From Planctomycetota bacterium (GTDB lineage Bacteria > Planctomycetota > Planctomycetia > Pirellulales > Lacipirellulaceae): a stretch of 64,000 bases of DNA. Made by a program: the position numbers and the translations under genes. The stretch is taken from assembly GCA_024278955.1 (NCBI GenBank), contig JAJRSE010000080.1:1-64000 (forward strand). The letters are read 5' to 3'. Below, in pieces: positions 9,858 through 18,416 of this stretch. The notes beneath the pieces were generated by a model, which worked only from the letters and a program-made list of their open reading frames with translations, did no database searches and was not told the DNA's origin. The number at the start of each line of letters is the position of its first letter. Position 1 is the first letter of the stretch.

Positions 9858-10106
9858 ATGAAGAAACTTAATTCCATGTTCTGGTCGGCTTGCATTTGTG
9901 CTGCGTTAATTGGCTGTGGCGAAACCTCTGTGAAAGACGCAGCCGAGACGGTTAAAGACACTGCCGGGACTGTCGAAGAAGGTGCCGCCAAAGTTGGCGA
10001 AACCGTACCAGGCGCTGAGGGGGCTGCTGGAGTTGTTGAAGACGCCGCTTCGGCAACCAAAGAAGCAGCTGCCGGCGTCGCCGATGCTCCTGCTGAAGAG
10101 AACTAG
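9858..10106 (+). CDS. Small predicted lipoprotein
   Basis: The 82-residue protein has a type II signal peptide ending in the lipobox LIGC, with the lipidated cysteine at residue 20. The mature part is a low-complexity helix-forming region of repeated Ala/Thr/Val/Glu units (VKDAAETVKDTAGTVEEGA), resembling short LEA-like or entericidin-like proteins. A strong hairpin terminator follows after 28 bp. Likely a membrane-anchored stress or envelope protein, but no family can be fixed. Confidence 0.75.
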   Translation: MKKLNSMFWSACICAALIGCGETSVKDAAETVKDTAGTVEEGAAKVGETVPGAEGAAGVVEDAASATKEAAAGVADAPAEEN

Positions 10107-10134
10107 AAAACCTCTTCCTTCTGAAATCTGAGAC

Positions 10135-10165
10135 AAGCCCGGGGATTGCTATCCCCGGGCTTTTT
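10135..10165 (+). terminator. Rho-independent terminator of the lipoprotein gene
   Basis: A perfect 12-bp stem AAGCCCGGGGAT with loop TGCT is followed by five T residues. Near-identical hairpins recur at 15804, 28994 and 55814. Confidence 0.9.
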
Positions 10166-10193
10166 CATTTGAAGTGCGATCGGAATGCAATTT

Positions 10194-12260
10194 TTACGTG
10201 CTTCGCTTAGGGTGAGGAACGCGGCTTCCTGAAGGCTTTCGATTTCTTTTCCCGTTCTTGGATTTCCGTTCCTTGATCGAGTCGACAGGCTGCCCGACGG
10301 CCTCTCGCATTTGTTCGATCCGATCGCGGATAGCTCCTGCTCGCTCGAACTCCAGGTCCTCTGCCGCGACATGCATTTCGGTTTCTAGCTCGGCAATGTA
10401 CTCGTCGGTAATGTATTGAATTTCTTCCGTACGACCGACCGCCGCATTCGCCCGAACGTGGGCAGCGGCTTCGGATTCGATTCCACGATGGATGGCCTTG
10501 CGGATGGTTTCTGGTTTGATGCCGTGTTTTTCGTTGTAGGCCTGTTGGACTATGCGCCGGCGATTGGTTTCGTCGATCGCAGCCTGCATCGAGCGAGTGA
10601 CTTTGTCTCCGTAAAGAATGACTTTGGAATTGACGTTACGCGCAGCACGACCGATGGTTTGCATAAGCGAAGTTTCGCTGCGCAAGAAACCTTCTTTGTC
10701 CGCATCAAGAATGGCCACCAACGAGACCTCGGGAAGGTCGAGGCCTTCGCGAAGCAGATTGATGCCGACTAAGGCTTCAAATTTCCCCTCGCGAAGATCG
10801 CGAAGCAAGTCAACTCGCTCGAAAGCATTCAGTTCGCTATGGAGCCATCGGCAGAGTACGCCTTGCTCGCAAAAATAGTTGGCAAGGTCTTCGGCCATGC
10901 GTTTCGTCAGGGTCGTGACCAGGACTCGCTCGTTATCGGCCGCACGTTCGCGAATCTCTTCAAGCAAATGAGGAACTTGCCCACGTGCTGGAATGACCTT
11001 GATCACAGGATCCAGTAGGCCGGTAGGTCGAATAACTTGCTCAACAACCTCGCCTCCGGTTTGCTGGAGCTCAAACTTCGCCGGAGTGGCCGAGACGTAG
11101 ATGGTTTGGTTTGTACGTTCTTGAAATTCTTCAAACTTAAGCGGGCGATTGTCCATCGCGCTGGGCAGGCAGAAACCATGCTCGACGAGCGTCGTCTTTC
11201 GGCTACGATCGCCAGCATACATCGCGCCGATTTGCGAAACCGTGGCATGCGACTCGTCGACGAACAACAAAAAATCTTTGGGGAAGAAGTCAAGCAGGGT
11301 GCTTGGAGGGTCTCCGGCTGCACGGCCTGCCAAAATGCGACTATAGTTTTCAACGCCAGGGCAATAACCGACTTCCATCATCATTTCGATGTCGAATCGG
11401 GTACGAGCGTTAATTCGTTGAGCTTCCAGCATCCGGCCATCGCTCCGATATTGCTCTAATCGTCCGGAGAGTTCCTTGCGAATTTCGTCGACGGCTCGTT
11501 CGATGCGTTCTTCGGGCAACACAAAATGCTTGGCCGGGTAGATAAAGATTTCTTCAAGCGAATCGATCACCTCGCCTGTCGTCGGATCGATAATGCAAAG
11601 TTTTTCGATCTCGTCTCCCCAAAACTCGACGCGATAGGAGAACTCTTCGTACGAAGGCCAAATTTCGACGCAGTCGCCTCGAACTCGAAACTTGCCTCGG
11701 GATGGGTCGGTATCGTTGCGGTCGTACTGGATATCGACCATCCGGCTGAGCAGGTCGTCGCGATCGAGGTTTTGTCCGACTCGTAGGCCGACCATCATCT
11801 CCTTGTAGTCCTCGGGCGAGCCTAACCCATAAATACACGAAACGCTTGCCACGACGATGACATCGCGCCGGCTGACAAGCGAGCTGGTGGTTGCAAGACG
11901 CATACGGTCGATCTCTTCGTTGATCGAGGCATCTTTCTCGATGTAGATATCCCGCTGAGGGATATAAGCCTCCGGTTGGTAATAGTCGTAGTAGCTGACA
12001 AAATAGCTGACGGCGTTGTGCGGGAAAAACTCTTTGAATTCTGAGTAAAGCTGAGCGGCCAAAGTTTTGTTGTGCGAGAGGACGAGCGTCGGACGCTGAA
12101 CCTGCTGGATGATGTTGGCCATCGTGAAGGTCTTGCCGCTGCCTGTGACCCCCATCAAGATCTGTTCTTTTTTCTTATCGCGCAGCCCCTTGACCAACGA
12201 CTTGATGGCAGCGGGCTGATCGCCAGCGGGCTCGAAAGGGCTCTTAAGTTGAAACTGCAA
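10194..12260 (-). CDS. uvrB: Excinuclease ABC subunit B
   Basis: UvrB is the damage-verifying helicase of nucleotide excision repair and works with UvrA and UvrC. The protein is 688 residues (usual about 670). Walker A GVTGSGKT is at 37-44 and the Tyr-rich beta-hairpin [12 protein letters not shown] at about 90-101. A DESH helicase box sits near residue 340, with helicase motifs V/VI later (QTIGRAARN). A C-terminal UVR motif near 626-655 contacts UvrC. The start is TTG at 12260, 7 bp after AGGAA; an ATG nearby is out of frame. The last 30 residues are basic and likely disordered. Confidence 0.97.
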   Translation of the reverse strand: MQFQLKSPFEPAGDQPAAIKSLVKGLRDKKKEQILMGVTGSGKTFTMANIIQQVQRPTLVLSHNKTLAAQLYSEFKEFFPHNAVSYFVSYYDYYQPEAYIPQRDIYIEKDASINEEIDRMRLATTSSLVSRRDVIVVASVSCIYGLGSPEDYKEMMVGLRVGQNLDRDDLLSRMVDIQYDRNDTDPSRGKFRVRGDCVEIWPSYEEFSYRVEFWGDEIEKLCIIDPTTGEVIDSLEEIFIYPAKHFVLPEERIERAVDEIRKELSGRLEQYRSDGRMLEAQRINARTRFDIEMMMEVGYCPGVENYSRILAGRAAGDPPSTLLDFFPKDFLLFVDESHATVSQIGAMYAGDRSRKTTLVEHGFCLPSAMDNRPLKFEEFQERTNQTIYVSATPAKFELQQTGGEVVEQVIRPTGLLDPVIKVIPARGQVPHLLEEIRERAADNERVLVTTLTKRMAEDLANYFCEQGVLCRWLHSELNAFERVDLLRDLREGKFEALVGINLLREGLDLPEVSLVAILDADKEGFLRSETSLMQTIGRAARNVNSKVILYGDKVTRSMQAAIDETNRRRIVQQAYNEKHGIKPETIRKAIHRGIESEAAAHVRANAAVGRTEEIQYITDEYIAELETEMHVAAEDLEFERAGAIRDRIEQMREAVGQPVDSIKERKSKNGKRNRKPSGSRVPHPKRST

Positions 12261-12313
12261 GGTTCATTCCTGTTTGTTGACAGTGTGAAATACGACCTGA
12301 GGCCAGGCATCTC

Positions 12314-12793
12314 TTATTGGACCGAATTACTAGAGGGGTCGTCCAGGGCTGCCCAGTCGGTGTCTTTGGGAATCGGAAGAAGGTAGGGCCGGATGCGTTC
12401 AAGGGTACGAGGTCCGATACCGCTCACACGCTGCAAATCTTCGAGATCGAGAAATGGACCGTTTTCCTGTCGATCGGCGAGGATGCGTTGGGCAAGGATC
12501 TTGCCAAGCCCCGGTAGTTGGATAACCTCGGGCCAATGGGCTTTATTGATATCGACCACGTAGTTTGCCTGTAGTGGCAAGGCACGGTCGATTTCGATCA
12601 AATCGTCACGGTGCCCCCCGTGGTACCACCAGCTGGCAGATATCGCAGCCAGGCAGCAAGTCAAAACTACCAGGAGGGTTCCCTGATCGCGGCGATTGAT
12701 CCACAAAGTGGCTCGTTTCTTACCCACCACAGTTTTTTCAGCAATGGGTTGCGTCTTGCGCATAGGAGAGGCGATATTCGTAACCAGAGACAA
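12314..12793 (-). CDS. ComEA-like helix-hairpin-helix membrane protein
   Basis: The 159-residue protein has a basic N-terminus and one membrane segment (about 38-57, LLVVLTCCLAAISASWW). It ends in a double helix-hairpin-helix domain containing INKA, LPGLGKILAQRIL and VSGIGPRTLERI. This is the ComEA/HhH_3 arrangement, which binds double-stranded DNA at the outer face of the membrane. It may serve DNA uptake, but no other competence gene is nearby. It lies directly upstream of uvrB on the same strand, 53 bp away, so cotranscription is possible. Confidence 0.8.
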   Translation of the reverse strand: MSLVTNIASPMRKTQPIAEKTVVGKKRATLWINRRDQGTLLVVLTCCLAAISASWWYHGGHRDDLIEIDRALPLQANYVVDINKAHWPEVIQLPGLGKILAQRILADRQENGPFLDLEDLQRVSGIGPRTLERIRPYLLPIPKDTDWAALDDPSSNSVQ

Positions 12794-12844
12794 TCGTGCT
12801 TAACGAGAACTACCAGTATAGCAAACATCGAGAGAATATCCGCC

Positions 12845-13774
12845 GTGCGTGATTTTCAGCAGATTCAATGGGACCAACAGGTCGAACAAGATTGCCGAGC
12901 CTTAATCAAGCTGGCTGTGGCCGAGGACCTAGGGCTTCAGCAAGACTGGACAACCGTGGCCCTGGTTCCATCCGACCGGCGGGGATCAGCGGATATTGTG
13001 TCCCGAGAGCCAGGCGTAGTCGCAGGGATTTTTTCGCTGGCGACCGTGGTTGACGAAATGCATGCCCAGGTGGAGGTTGAAACCAAGGTCCGCGATGGCG
13101 AGGCAGTCCCTGCGGGAACGCTTTTGGCGACCCTGACAGGCCGTGTCCGCGAGTTGTTGACCTGCGAACGGATTATGCTGAATTTGCTTGCACGGCTGAT
13201 GGGCGTTGCTACCTTGACCAGTCGCTATGTGAAAAAAGTCGAAGGGACAGGGGCCCAGATCTATGATACTCGGAAGACGACCCTCGGATGGCGCCGTCTA
13301 GAAAAATTCGCTGCCCGCTGTGGAGGTGCATGTAACCATCGACTGGGGCTCTTCGATGCGATCCTTATTAAAGACAATCATCTGGCCCAAGGAGATGAAC
13401 AGGCTGTAGCCTCTGCCGCGACAGCTGCCGAAGCCGTAACTCGGGCTCGCAAATTTCTGCAAGATTCTACGAGAGAAAACAACCTAAAAAATCTTTTGCT
13501 GGAGATCGAGGTCGATACACTAGAACAGCTTGCAGCAGTATTACCGACACAACCTGATATTGTCCTGCTCGACAATATGGCTCCCTCAACGCTATGCGAG
13601 GCCGTCAAAATCCGTGGGGAGATAGCCCCTAAGGTCCAACTGGAAGCCTCAGGCGGGGTTCGGCTCGAAATTTTGCGGGAAATTGCAGAGACTGGGGTAG
13701 AACGAATCAGTGTTGGCGCCCTAACCCATTCAGCCCGTTCACTCGACCTCGGGTTGGATTGGCACATCCAATAA
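12845..13774 (+). CDS. nadC: Nicotinate-nucleotide pyrophosphorylase (carboxylating)
   Basis: NadC converts quinolinate and PRPP to nicotinate mononucleotide in NAD synthesis. The protein is 309 residues from a GTG start at 12845. The substrate-binding pattern is complete: TRKT at 142-145, R151, H165-R166 and KDNH at 176-179, followed by EASGGV near the C-terminus. An open frame extends upstream to 12611, but that part lies antisense to the HhH gene and is not conserved-looking. The gene is divergent from the HhH gene with only about 50 bp between starts. Confidence 0.93.
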   Translation: MRDFQQIQWDQQVEQDCRALIKLAVAEDLGLQQDWTTVALVPSDRRGSADIVSREPGVVAGIFSLATVVDEMHAQVEVETKVRDGEAVPAGTLLATLTGRVRELLTCERIMLNLLARLMGVATLTSRYVKKVEGTGAQIYDTRKTTLGWRRLEKFAARCGGACNHRLGLFDAILIKDNHLAQGDEQAVASAATAAEAVTRARKFLQDSTRENNLKNLLLEIEVDTLEQLAAVLPTQPDIVLLDNMAPSTLCEAVKIRGEIAPKVQLEASGGVRLEILREIAETGVERISVGALTHSARSLDLGLDWHIQ

Positions 13775-14887
13775 TCTGAGGCGATTTTTCAACCTACTTG
13801 GGTTAAAACCGGCTTGCGCGTGGTTCTTGAGAATCGTTCTTAGCCTAAGGGCTGTTACCATTCGACAACATGAGGGTTCAGCAGCAGCCCGAACGGGAAC
13901 CTTTCTCCGAGCAATTATTGGGAAAAGACGGCCACGAATTGACATCGCTAGTGGCAGACCTAGGGTTGCGTAACTTGACGCCTTTGGGGAGGGGCGTCGA
14001 GTCAGGACGCGGCGGGTCACGCGGGAGCGAGAGGGGACCCCGCCGCGTCATTTTTTTCTCTTGCGAAGTTCTTTTGCTTTTCGCTGGCCAATTACGTGGT
14101 TCTCTCAAGCGGCCGCTCAGATGTTTCTAAGGCAAGAGAAGCTGCAATAGTAAAGGTAAGACTTGCGGCAATCCGAAAACTTGGCCTTTTTAGCAGAAAG
14201 TCTTTGACAGCATGAAAAGTCGCTATTAGAATCGAGGGTGCAGGCAATAGTCTGTAGCGTTTGTATCTATTTTTCATTCTTTAAACGATTGGGTTTGGAC
14301 CTCATGAACCTTCGATTAGCGACGAGTCGTTTTGACTTGCTCGTTGTCCAGGCAGGTGGCATTGGTCGCCTGGGTTCCAAATACCATCTTCTGAGCTAGC
14401 TGGCTTGCTCCCATTTGTAGCAACCAGAGATTTCGTGGCTCTTTTCAGTGGTCGTCTGAACTCTCACATTGCTGCGCCCCACCGGGCGACGCAGACCTTT
14501 CTTTTCCTGCTTTGAATTCGCACGTCGTTTTCTGTTACGCATCCTGCGTAGTTCAAGAAAACAGCAGAGTGCTGTCTTCATCTTCTGGTCACGCAATCAA
14601 CGCGACGCGCCCCAGATGCGCAAATTTTAGCAAAAGCTCTGTGGAGTAATTGCGCCCATCTGGAAACCCTTTTTTGGTTTCGCTAGTCGAAAGAAGCCGC
14701 GCACGACATTGCGTCGGTTTCATCTCATGAAGATTCGTACTCGATGCAACCCAAGGGGAAATCTGGCTTACCACCAACCATTCGTCGTTAAGTTGCCGCG
14801 TCACACCTTGGCGTAATTTCGCTGGACATGACAAAGCAGCAAGGAAAAGGATTTTCGACGGTTAGTGCTAAACCTAGGAAAAAAATC
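13775..14887. other. Long intergenic region with an orphan terminator
   Basis: About 1.1 kb without a convincing gene. It contains a strong hairpin terminator at 14006-14057, 230 bp after the nadC stop, which may end nadC mRNA or a small RNA. A 66-codon basic minus-strand frame (14396-14596) was judged doubtful. The last 250 bp should hold the promoter of the PEP-CTERM protein gene. Confidence 0.5.
14006..14057 (+). terminator. Strong GC-rich terminator, owner uncertain
   Basis: An 11-bp stem GACGCGGCGGG/CCCGCCGCGTC with a 21-nt loop is followed by A and seven T residues. It is on the plus strand, 232 bp past nadC. Either nadC has a long 3' UTR or an independent small RNA ends here. Confidence 0.75.
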
Positions 14888-15724
14888 ATGGCAAATTTAC
14901 TATTATCTCGACATCGTCCTACAAAGCCGCTGCTGGCATACGCACTCATGTTTTGCGTCGTCGGCTCCGTCTACGTGGGGTCCGAAGTCCACGCTGCCGT
15001 AGTCACCGGTTCATATACTCTTGACATTGCTGAAAACGATCGTGTTCTCAATGCCATGGGAACTCCAGAATACAACACGGTCGTTATGGAAGAGCATTGC
15101 GACAACCCACATATTCGCATCTACGCACGAAACACGCCGGCAATCCAGCTAAAGAACGACGCAGGCTCGGATGGGGACATTACCTCGTTCACGCTAAGGA
15201 TTACCAATTCAGACTTTAACTTTGGTGTTGGCGACTTTATCTCAAGCCCTTTCGATGATTTCATCCAAATGAGCCCCTACAACGGCGCGGGGGTCAACCT
15301 TACGGGAAGCACACTTACTGATAACGGCAGGCTGCTCACCGTGAATTTCACGGGATTGGCGCCAGGAAGCACTGCTCTCTTTCGCGTTGATTTAGATGCA
15401 ATTGATCCGAATGCATTCCAGTTCCCCGACTTCCGGCAAGTCCTACAAGGGCTTGACGGAAACGGCCAGCCTGGGGGTGGAAGCACAGGCCAAGCCGCTG
15501 TGACATTCAGCATGGGAGATATGTCAACCACGACGAACCCAATGTCGTTGCCAGCCGCAGCAGCTACCACATTCATCAACGGGAATATTCGGCCCTATAG
15601 CGCTGCGGGTGAGGACCTCATTATCCCTGCTTCCACGGGCGATTCTACGATCCCTGAACCCTCAGGACTCGTACTGCTTGCAATCGGAGCTCTAAGTTTG
15701 TTGCGGCAAAGGCGCAGCCTCTGA
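14888..15724 (+). CDS. PEP-CTERM sorted secreted protein
   Basis: The 278-residue protein has an N-terminal signal peptide (hydrophobic LLAYALMFCVVGSVYVG, cleavage near VHA) and a C-terminal sorting signal. That signal consists of the PEP motif (IPEPSG), a hydrophobic stretch LVLLAIGALSLL and the basic tail RQRRSL. Such proteins are exported and then processed by an exosortase, usually as part of surface or matrix material. The middle is rich in Asn, Asp, Gly and Thr. The ATG at 14888 follows AGGA at a suitable distance and starts the signal peptide cleanly. No exosortase gene is in the window. It is followed by a strong terminator. Confidence 0.8.
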   Translation: MANLLLSRHRPTKPLLAYALMFCVVGSVYVGSEVHAAVVTGSYTLDIAENDRVLNAMGTPEYNTVVMEEHCDNPHIRIYARNTPAIQLKNDAGSDGDITSFTLRITNSDFNFGVGDFISSPFDDFIQMSPYNGAGVNLTGSTLTDNGRLLTVNFTGLAPGSTALFRVDLDAIDPNAFQFPDFRQVLQGLDGNGQPGGGSTGQAAVTFSMGDMSTTTNPMSLPAAAATTFINGNIRPYSAAGEDLIIPASTGDSTIPEPSGLVLLAIGALSLLRQRRSL

Positions 15725-15803
15725 GTCCTGCCAGCAATCGGCTTGAGAAACAGCGGTTTGCCACAGGAAATTGCGAAAGTACACATCGTATTGAACTCAT
15801 TCC

Positions 15804-15833
15804 AAAGCCCGGGGATTACAATCCCCGGGCTTT
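15804..15833 (+). terminator. Rho-independent terminator
   Basis: A perfect 13-bp stem AAAGCCCGGGGAT with loop TACA ends in TTT. It lies 80 bp after the PEP-CTERM gene and belongs to the recurring GGGAT/ATCCC hairpin family of this window. Confidence 0.85.
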
Positions 15834-16170
15834 CTGCGTCTCTGGATTCCGAAGTTGCTTTTAACCGCATCCCTCCTCCGCAGCGCGCCTTCCCGCTTAA
15901 AACAGGCGCGGGAACCCGGGATTTTTCAACCTTGGCAAGCTGCGCTGAGTTTAAGGACTAAAGCCCCCCTTCCTGCCGTGCCGGTTCTTCCCATTTTTCT
16001 GGAAAAAGGGAAAGTAACGGTCGTAGGTTTTCCGATCTCTTCCAGTATGAGAAAATTCAGAGCAGTAGCTGACGTTGGATATTGCCAGCGTCCTTAGCCC
16101 GTAAAGTTGGCGTAGGTGTGTCGCCTACCGAGCTGCTGTCATCTGTATTCTTAAACGAGGGGGAAGAAAG
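15834..16170. other. Intergenic region upstream of the outer-membrane protein gene
   Basis: About 340 bp with no convincing reading frame. It probably holds the promoter and leader of the following gene. A GAGGGGGAAGAAAG ribosome site ends it. Confidence 0.4.
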
Positions 16171-17421
16171 ATGAAACTAGAAATCAGGGGGGCGCTTGCG
16201 CTCGCGGCATGCTGTTGCTTTGTCTACTCAGAAGCTGCACAAGCTCAAAGGCAGAATCCCTATCGAACTGCCTCTGACGCAGCCGACCGTGCCGGAGACT
16301 CGTTTGTCTCCTACAACGATGATGGCTACGACTACAACAACCTTGAACCCGTGGGCTACAATGGCTCTGCGGTCGGGGGCTCTGCGATTGGGGGAGGCTA
16401 CGGTGGCGGTCGAGGGGGCGGACTCGGACTTGGACTCGGAGAGGGTTTGGGAAATCGCTCGATGCAATTTTTTGCTGGAGCCCAATATATCTATGCTCGC
16501 GCTAGCTTTAGCGAAGCCCCTGCCTATATGGTCCAGACCGTTCCTGGTGGGGAAGAGTTTGTTGAGCACGATTTCAACTACCAGTCTTCTTATGGATTTT
16601 ATGGCGGCGTTCAATTCCCTGACTGCGGCAGTGCCATTGTTTTCAATTTCCAGCGTCTTCGCAGCGATTCTTCTTTTGACCTGCAAGATAGTGACTTTCC
16701 AGCGGGTACTAATGTCCGAAGCCCTTATGAAGTCGATTTGACAGCCGGTGGTCGCCTCCAGGGTTCTGCTGATGTTGATCTCAAATCCTATGACATTAGT
16801 TTTCAGAAAACCATTCCATTGGGGAGTCCACTTGGCTGTTGCGATAGTGGCTGCGACACCTGCTGCGATACGAGCTGCGACACCTGCTGTGATTCCGGTT
16901 GCGGTAACTGGTGTCCTGCCTGGGATATCACTTGGTCCGCCGGTCTTCGCTATGCCGATGTCAATTGGTCCCGTGGATCCACGGCAACAGACAATGCCCA
17001 GGTTTTTCTTGACTCCTCGAATACTCGATTGACTTTCGATGGCATCGGTGCCCGCGTCGGCTTGGCTGGAAGACGCTACTTCGGTCGTAGCGGTAGGTTC
17101 AGCTTGTTCGCCCGAGGAGACTGGTCTCTTTTGGTCGGCGACATGAACATTGACACAACACTTCAGCAGGGCACTTTGCCATCGGCCTATATTCGTTCGA
17201 GCGGTCGTCGGGTCATCCCGGTTACCGAAATCGAAGCGGGTGGTACACTGCAAGTCCGAGATAATATCCAAATTAGCTCTGGCTACTTCATCTCGGCTTG
17301 GCAGGACTTGGGAATGCGAGATACCTATACCTACGGTGGTATTTCCGAACTCTCTAGCTACGACGATGCGAACATCCTCGGTTTCGACGGGTTCTTCGTC
17401 CGAGCTCAGATTAGCTTCTAA
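16171..17421 (+). CDS. Lpg1974-type outer-membrane beta-barrel protein with Cys-rich insert
   Basis: The 416-residue protein has a signal peptide (cleavage near AQA, about residue 25) and a Gly-rich linker (about 68-92). The rest alternates in a beta pattern, starting MQFFAGAQYIYARA and ending in ...FFVRAQISF with a terminal Phe as in barrel proteins. It resembles the Lpg1974/MOMP-like pore family common in planctomycetes. Residues 223-248 hold ten cysteines in repeats of CCDSGCDTCCDTSCDTC. This insert sits between predicted strands and probably forms an exposed disulfide-rich or metal-binding loop. A strong ribosome site and a terminator flank it as a single gene. Confidence 0.7.
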   Translation: MKLEIRGALALAACCCFVYSEAAQAQRQNPYRTASDAADRAGDSFVSYNDDGYDYNNLEPVGYNGSAVGGSAIGGGYGGGRGGGLGLGLGEGLGNRSMQFFAGAQYIYARASFSEAPAYMVQTVPGGEEFVEHDFNYQSSYGFYGGVQFPDCGSAIVFNFQRLRSDSSFDLQDSDFPAGTNVRSPYEVDLTAGGRLQGSADVDLKSYDISFQKTIPLGSPLGCCDSGCDTCCDTSCDTCCDSGCGNWCPAWDITWSAGLRYADVNWSRGSTATDNAQVFLDSSNTRLTFDGIGARVGLAGRRYFGRSGRFSLFARGDWSLLVGDMNIDTTLQQGTLPSAYIRSSGRRVIPVTEIEAGGTLQVRDNIQISSGYFISAWQDLGMRDTYTYGGISELSSYDDANILGFDGFFVRAQISF

Positions 17422-17455
17422 AGCGTTTTTAATGTGCAACAGCATAAGAGCAAAA

Positions 17456-17485
17456 AAAGCCCGTGGGTTGCAACCCACGGGCTTT
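17456..17485. terminator. Bidirectional terminator hairpin
   Basis: A perfect 30-bp palindrome with half-site AAAGCCCGTGGGTTG lies between the outer-membrane protein gene and the convergent rpsU. A-rich and T-rich ends allow it to work on both strands. Confidence 0.85.
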
Positions 17486-17576
17486 GCTCGTTTATACATG
17501 AATCAGACTTGTCAGCCGCTAAAGCTAGGCCAGCTAGTAAAGCAAAATCTAAATTGCTAAACGGAAACGCGGCCAA

Positions 17577-17771
17577 TTAGCGGCCCAGAAGGCGCTCACG
17601 TTTGGCACGACGGGCGGCTCGAAGACGAGCGCGACGCTTCGTTTCGCTTGGTTTCTCGTAGAACTCGCGGACTCGGATTTCCTTCTTGATACCGCTACGC
17701 TCGACCAGCTTGCGAAAACGGCGTACCGCTTCCTGAGCCGTCTCTCTGTCCCGTAAGGTTAACTTAACCAA
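17577..17771 (-). CDS. rpsU: 30S ribosomal protein S21
   Basis: The 64-residue, highly basic protein shows the bS21 pattern: an [18 protein letters not shown] core, then [14 protein letters not shown] and an Arg/Ala-rich tail. It binds the small ribosomal subunit near the 16S 3' end during initiation. The start is TTG at 17771, with GGGAG 8 bp upstream. It stands alone on the minus strand. Confidence 0.95.
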   Translation of the reverse strand: MVKLTLRDRETAQEAVRRFRKLVERSGIKKEIRVREFYEKPSETKRRARLRAARRAKRERLLGR

Positions 17772-18160
17772 TTCAAACTCCCAAAATTGTGTTTCTAGAG
17801 GCCCTTTGTCGGGACCTATGATAAGGCGTAAGCCGTTGTCTGCAAAGGTCTAACATAACATCGGCCCACAAAGCAGTCTAGCCCGAGCAGGGTTTCCCCT
17901 GAGAACACCGATCCGGGACACCCAGATAGGGCCGCGCTGCCTAAGAATGCCGCTCAATCGCCTGTAAGAAAGCCTCGCTTGCAGTTGCCACCGGCACATT
18001 CGCTACAACCTGTCCCCTGCGAGGCGCATCCTGGGACAGAAGACCGTGGTCGACTCGATATGCTAGGGAGTACCGACCGATGGGAGTTGTGGCCCCGGGT
18101 GCTCGTCTCCCGTGGCAGTCGATTGCCACCACTCCCCTGCATTTTGAACGCCTATCTTCT
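17772..18160. other. Intergenic region between rpsU and a plus-strand small gene
   Basis: About 390 bp. It should contain the rpsU promoter on the minus strand and a promoter for the gene at 18161. Overlapping frames on both strands here (for example 17941-18189) show no coding character. No clear hairpin was found. Confidence 0.35.
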
Positions 18161-18397
18161 ATGAGCGACCTCGTCCCTAGCGAAATCATTGAAAAGCTCG
18201 AACAGCGTCACGAGAGGCTTATCGAGGAACTGGACGAGCTGAACGACCGCCTGGAGCAAGCCCTCAACAGCTTTGCTCGGCCCTCAGGAGACGGGAAAGA
18301 GAAACAAAACCTGGCCAGCAAGCCGAACCAGGTCTTGGCGTCTCATCCCGCAGCATTGGAGCCTACGCTCCAAATAGAAGCGGCTTCGGCCCAATAG
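18161..18397 (+). CDS. Small coiled-coil hypothetical protein
   Basis: The 78-residue product has a coiled-coil N-terminal half (IIEKLEQRHERLIEELDELN with leucines at heptad positions) and a disordered C-terminus. The ATG at 18161 is chosen because the coiled coil begins directly after it; upstream codons look non-coding. No ribosome site is obvious. It converges with ubiB, 19 bp apart. No family recognised. Confidence 0.5.
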   Translation: MSDLVPSEIIEKLEQRHERLIEELDELNDRLEQALNSFARPSGDGKEKQNLASKPNQVLASHPAALEPTLQIEAASAQ

Positions 18398-18416
18398 AAG
18401 CGTCTCGTCCGCATAT

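Noticed and set aside
14396..14596. 66-codon basic minus-strand frame, at first thought to be a small ribosomal protein
   Set aside because: No match to bL28, bL33, bTHX or similar patterns; a promoter or ribosome site was not seen.
16228..17499. 423-codon minus-strand frame
   Set aside because: It is antisense to the outer-membrane protein gene, which has signal peptide, ribosome site and terminator; the frame has no domain pattern.
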